This document shows, one piece after another, positions 52,912 to 54,462 of a stretch of DNA of 54,462 nt. The notes beneath the pieces are model-generated. The model did no database searches. It saw nothing but the letters and a program-made list of their open reading frames with translations, and had not been told where the DNA came from. The DNA lies in NCBI GenBank assembly GCA_012839645.1, contig DUMY01000121.1, positions 1-54,462 of the forward strand, in the 5' to 3' direction. The DNA comes from Syntrophomonadaceae bacterium (GTDB lineage: Bacteria > Bacillota > DSM-12270 > Thermacetogeniales > Thermacetogeniaceae). Position numbers and translations under genes: made by a program. How positions within the stretch are numbered: position 1 is the stretch's first letter; every line of letters starts with the position of its first letter.

Positions 52912-52941
52912 AGTATAACATATTGGAGCAGCTTCAAGCAA
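52912..52941 (-). promoter_or_regulatory. Predicted sigma-A promoter for rpsB
   Basis: Minus strand TTGCTT (52936-52941) - 18 bp - TATACT (52912-52917). Confidence 0.6.
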
Positions 52942-52967
52942 TGCAATTCAGCCAGATTTGAAAAATA

Positions 52968-52997
52968 AAGGCACCTTTTGTGAACAAAAGGTGCCTT
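52968..52997 (-). terminator. Intrinsic terminator upstream of rpsB
   Basis: aaggcaccttttgt / acaaaaggtgcctt followed on minus strand by TATTTTTC. Confidence 0.88.
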
Positions 52998-53003
52998 TTC
53001 CTT

Positions 53004-53582
53004 CTAACTGATTTGTTTTCTTTTTAATTGCAAAACTACTTCTACCTCTTTACGTCCTAATTTAAGCCTTTTGGCGATCTCTTGATTACTTAAACCCTGG
53101 TCAGCCAACTTCACCATTTTAGCATATTTTTCTCCATCATTAATCCGTAAAGCTTCCTTGCCGCCACCACTTGATGGGGGTTTCTGTCCCCTACGCGGGT
53201 TACGGGATTTGCCTCTCCCTGAATACTTCTGCTGCCTTTCTTTTTCTCGACCAGAATCCCTAGAATTTTTTCTGGAATCTTGTCTAGAATCTTTATTAAC
53301 AGAACGTAAACGCTGTTCCAAATTGGCAACAGAATCCCGCACTTGTTTCACTTGGTTCTCTACCCTGGATACAGTAGAATCTGTTTGTTTTTTGGAGGTG
53401 GCTAGCATTTCCTTGGTTTTCGTTTTATACTGACGCATTTCCTTGCAGAGTTCTTCTATTTTATCTATTTCCTCAGTTATCTGTTGGAGCTTAAGATCAC
53501 GCCTATCTCGCCAGACAACTACAAAAACCAGAGTAATGACACTAATAGTCAACAGTGATAAAATGATAAGTATAGGTTCCAT
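53004..53582 (-). CDS. Membrane-anchored coiled-coil protein with C-terminal HTH (DUF6115-like)
   Basis: 192 aa; N-terminal TM, heptad region, Arg/Ser/Gly-rich linker, HTH-like YAKMVKLADQGLSNQEIAKRLKLGRKEVEVVLQLKR. Confidence 0.8.
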   Translation of the reverse strand: MEPILIILSLLTISVITLVFVVVWRDRRDLKLQQITEEIDKIEELCKEMRQYKTKTKEMLATSKKQTDSTVSRVENQVKQVRDSVANLEQRLRSVNKDSRQDSRKNSRDSGREKERQQKYSGRGKSRNPRRGQKPPSSGGGKEALRINDGEKYAKMVKLADQGLSNQEIAKRLKLGRKEVEVVLQLKRKQIS

Positions 53583-53605
53583 CTCTTATAAATAACACCT
53601 CTGGG

Positions 53606-53935
53606 CTAAATTTTTAGATCAATGAGCTGGCCTGGAGAAGACTTGGACACCTCCTGGTCCTGCTCTGGACTCCGCTCTCCATCCCGCGAAGTTCCCTGCC
53701 TTGATTCTTGTTGCGAATCAAACCCCTCTTTTTCCTTCTCTCTCTCCCGGATCCTGCCCTCCCTGGTCTCAGGTAGGTTTTGAACAGATCGCTGGGCAAT
53801 TTCTGCTTCTTTTAGAAGTTGTGCAGCAAAACTCTGCTGTTGTGTTTGTTCGTTGGACTGCTGAACCTGCTGGATTCTTCCTACATCCTGGGTTCTTGGA
53901 AGCATTACCTGAAGATCAAGCGCCTTTAAAGTCAT
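53606..53935 (-). CDS. Small Gln-rich hypothetical protein of the type found next to fapA in flagellar clusters
   Basis: 109 aa intact ORF, charged low-complexity C-terminal half; association inferred from context. Confidence 0.6.
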   Translation of the reverse strand: MTLKALDLQVMLPRTQDVGRIQQVQQSNEQTQQQSFAAQLLKEAEIAQRSVQNLPETREGRIREREKEKEGFDSQQESRQGTSRDGERSPEQDQEVSKSSPGQLIDLKI

Positions 53936-53975
53936 TAGAAAACCCTCCCGCGCTCCTCCGGATCATTTAATAAGG

Positions 53976-54340
53976 CTAGTAAGGCGCTATTTTAATTTCG
54001 TCTTCTGCTTTGTAAAAATAGATGTGCTGCATCTCTTCCCGGATATAATAATTCATATTACCAAACCTGATAACAACACCGAGATGGATATACTCCCGCA
54101 CCCTAACTCTACATTGTTCGGGCAATTTAACATTTGCTTGCTCTTATTTTTATGATCTTTGATTTCTTCCAATTTTCCCAGGAGATTCTGTTGTGCCGGC
54201 CTCCACTTTTGCGTTTTCCAGAATTCTGGCGTAAACAGAGCCCTTGGCAATGATTTGACCCCTTCCGTGACCGAAAACTCCCTCCTTTACTATGGTATTA
54301 CCCCCTGCATTGATCAACCCCCCCCTCAATTGTCCTGTTT
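53976..54340 (-). pseudogene. Disrupted FapA (DUF342) remnant
   Basis: Minus-strand fragments in different frames: LINAGGNTIVKEGVFGHGRGQIIAKGSVYARILENAKVEAGTTESPGKIG (from 54317) and CRVRVREYIHLGVVIRFGNMNYYIREEMQHIYFYKAEDEIKIAPY* (54113-53976); in-frame TAA at 54150-54152; G8 tract at 54318-54325. Confidence 0.75.
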
Positions 54341-54462
54341 ACTTCAACTTAGCTCTTTCGACCTCTTTCCAATCCACATCTTCGATATTCCGGGCAGCTG
54401 TTTACTGCTCAATAAAGTGGCAGGGCTGAATATGCTTCAGGTTCAGAATAAACAGTCAGAAA

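Noticed and set aside
54053-54250. 65-aa minus-strand ORF at the right edge
   Set aside because: Out of frame over part of the FapA remnant; explained as pseudogene sequence, although LLGKLEEIKDHKNKSK may be a fragment of its coiled-coil.

Overview
This window looks like a conserved, mostly ordinary chromosomal core region of a spore-forming, Clostridia/Peptococcaceae-like Firmicute. That placement is inferred from gene content and order; no search was run. Almost every gene is on the minus strand. Read 5'->3' on that strand, from right to left in window coordinates, the order is: decayed fapA-like sequence and flagellar-cluster-associated small genes, rpsB-tsf-pyrH-frr, uppS-cdsA-(AI-2E permease)-dxr-rseP-ispG-proS, rimP-nusA-ylxR-ylxQ-infB-rbfA-nrnA-truB-ribF, a small uncharacterised gene pair, rpsO-pnp, polysaccharide deacetylase, DacB/DacF-like carboxypeptidase, M16 peptidase, ymxH/ylmC, dapB-dpaA-dpaB-asd-dapA, rnj, ftsK/spoIIIE, wHTH-PfkB-like protein, rodZ-like, rimO, FtsH-like protease, cinA, thpR, recA, rny, unknown, ymdB, spoVS, M19 dipeptidase, PHP phosphoesterase, LysM-NlpC/P60, MoxR ATPase plus VWA protein, and a partial methyltransferase. 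Only tepA-ylzJ is on the plus strand. I see no CRISPR array, intact mobile element, tRNA or rRNA. The best leads are regulatory or small-gene features: (1) a rimP-nusA leader with a strong promoter, a weak terminator-like hairpin and a 20-codon leader ORF that starts in the hairpin and overlaps the rimP start; (2) an uncharacterised two-gene cassette between ribF and rpsO with a DUF4258-like member; (3) an intrinsic terminator inside the rny 5' leader; (4) a recA promoter with a LexA-like/palindromic operator; (5) a half-ferredoxin-like microprotein with His in place of the first Cys; (6) a disrupted fapA relic; (7) a winged-helix PfkB-like protein lacking the GAGD catalytic motif.
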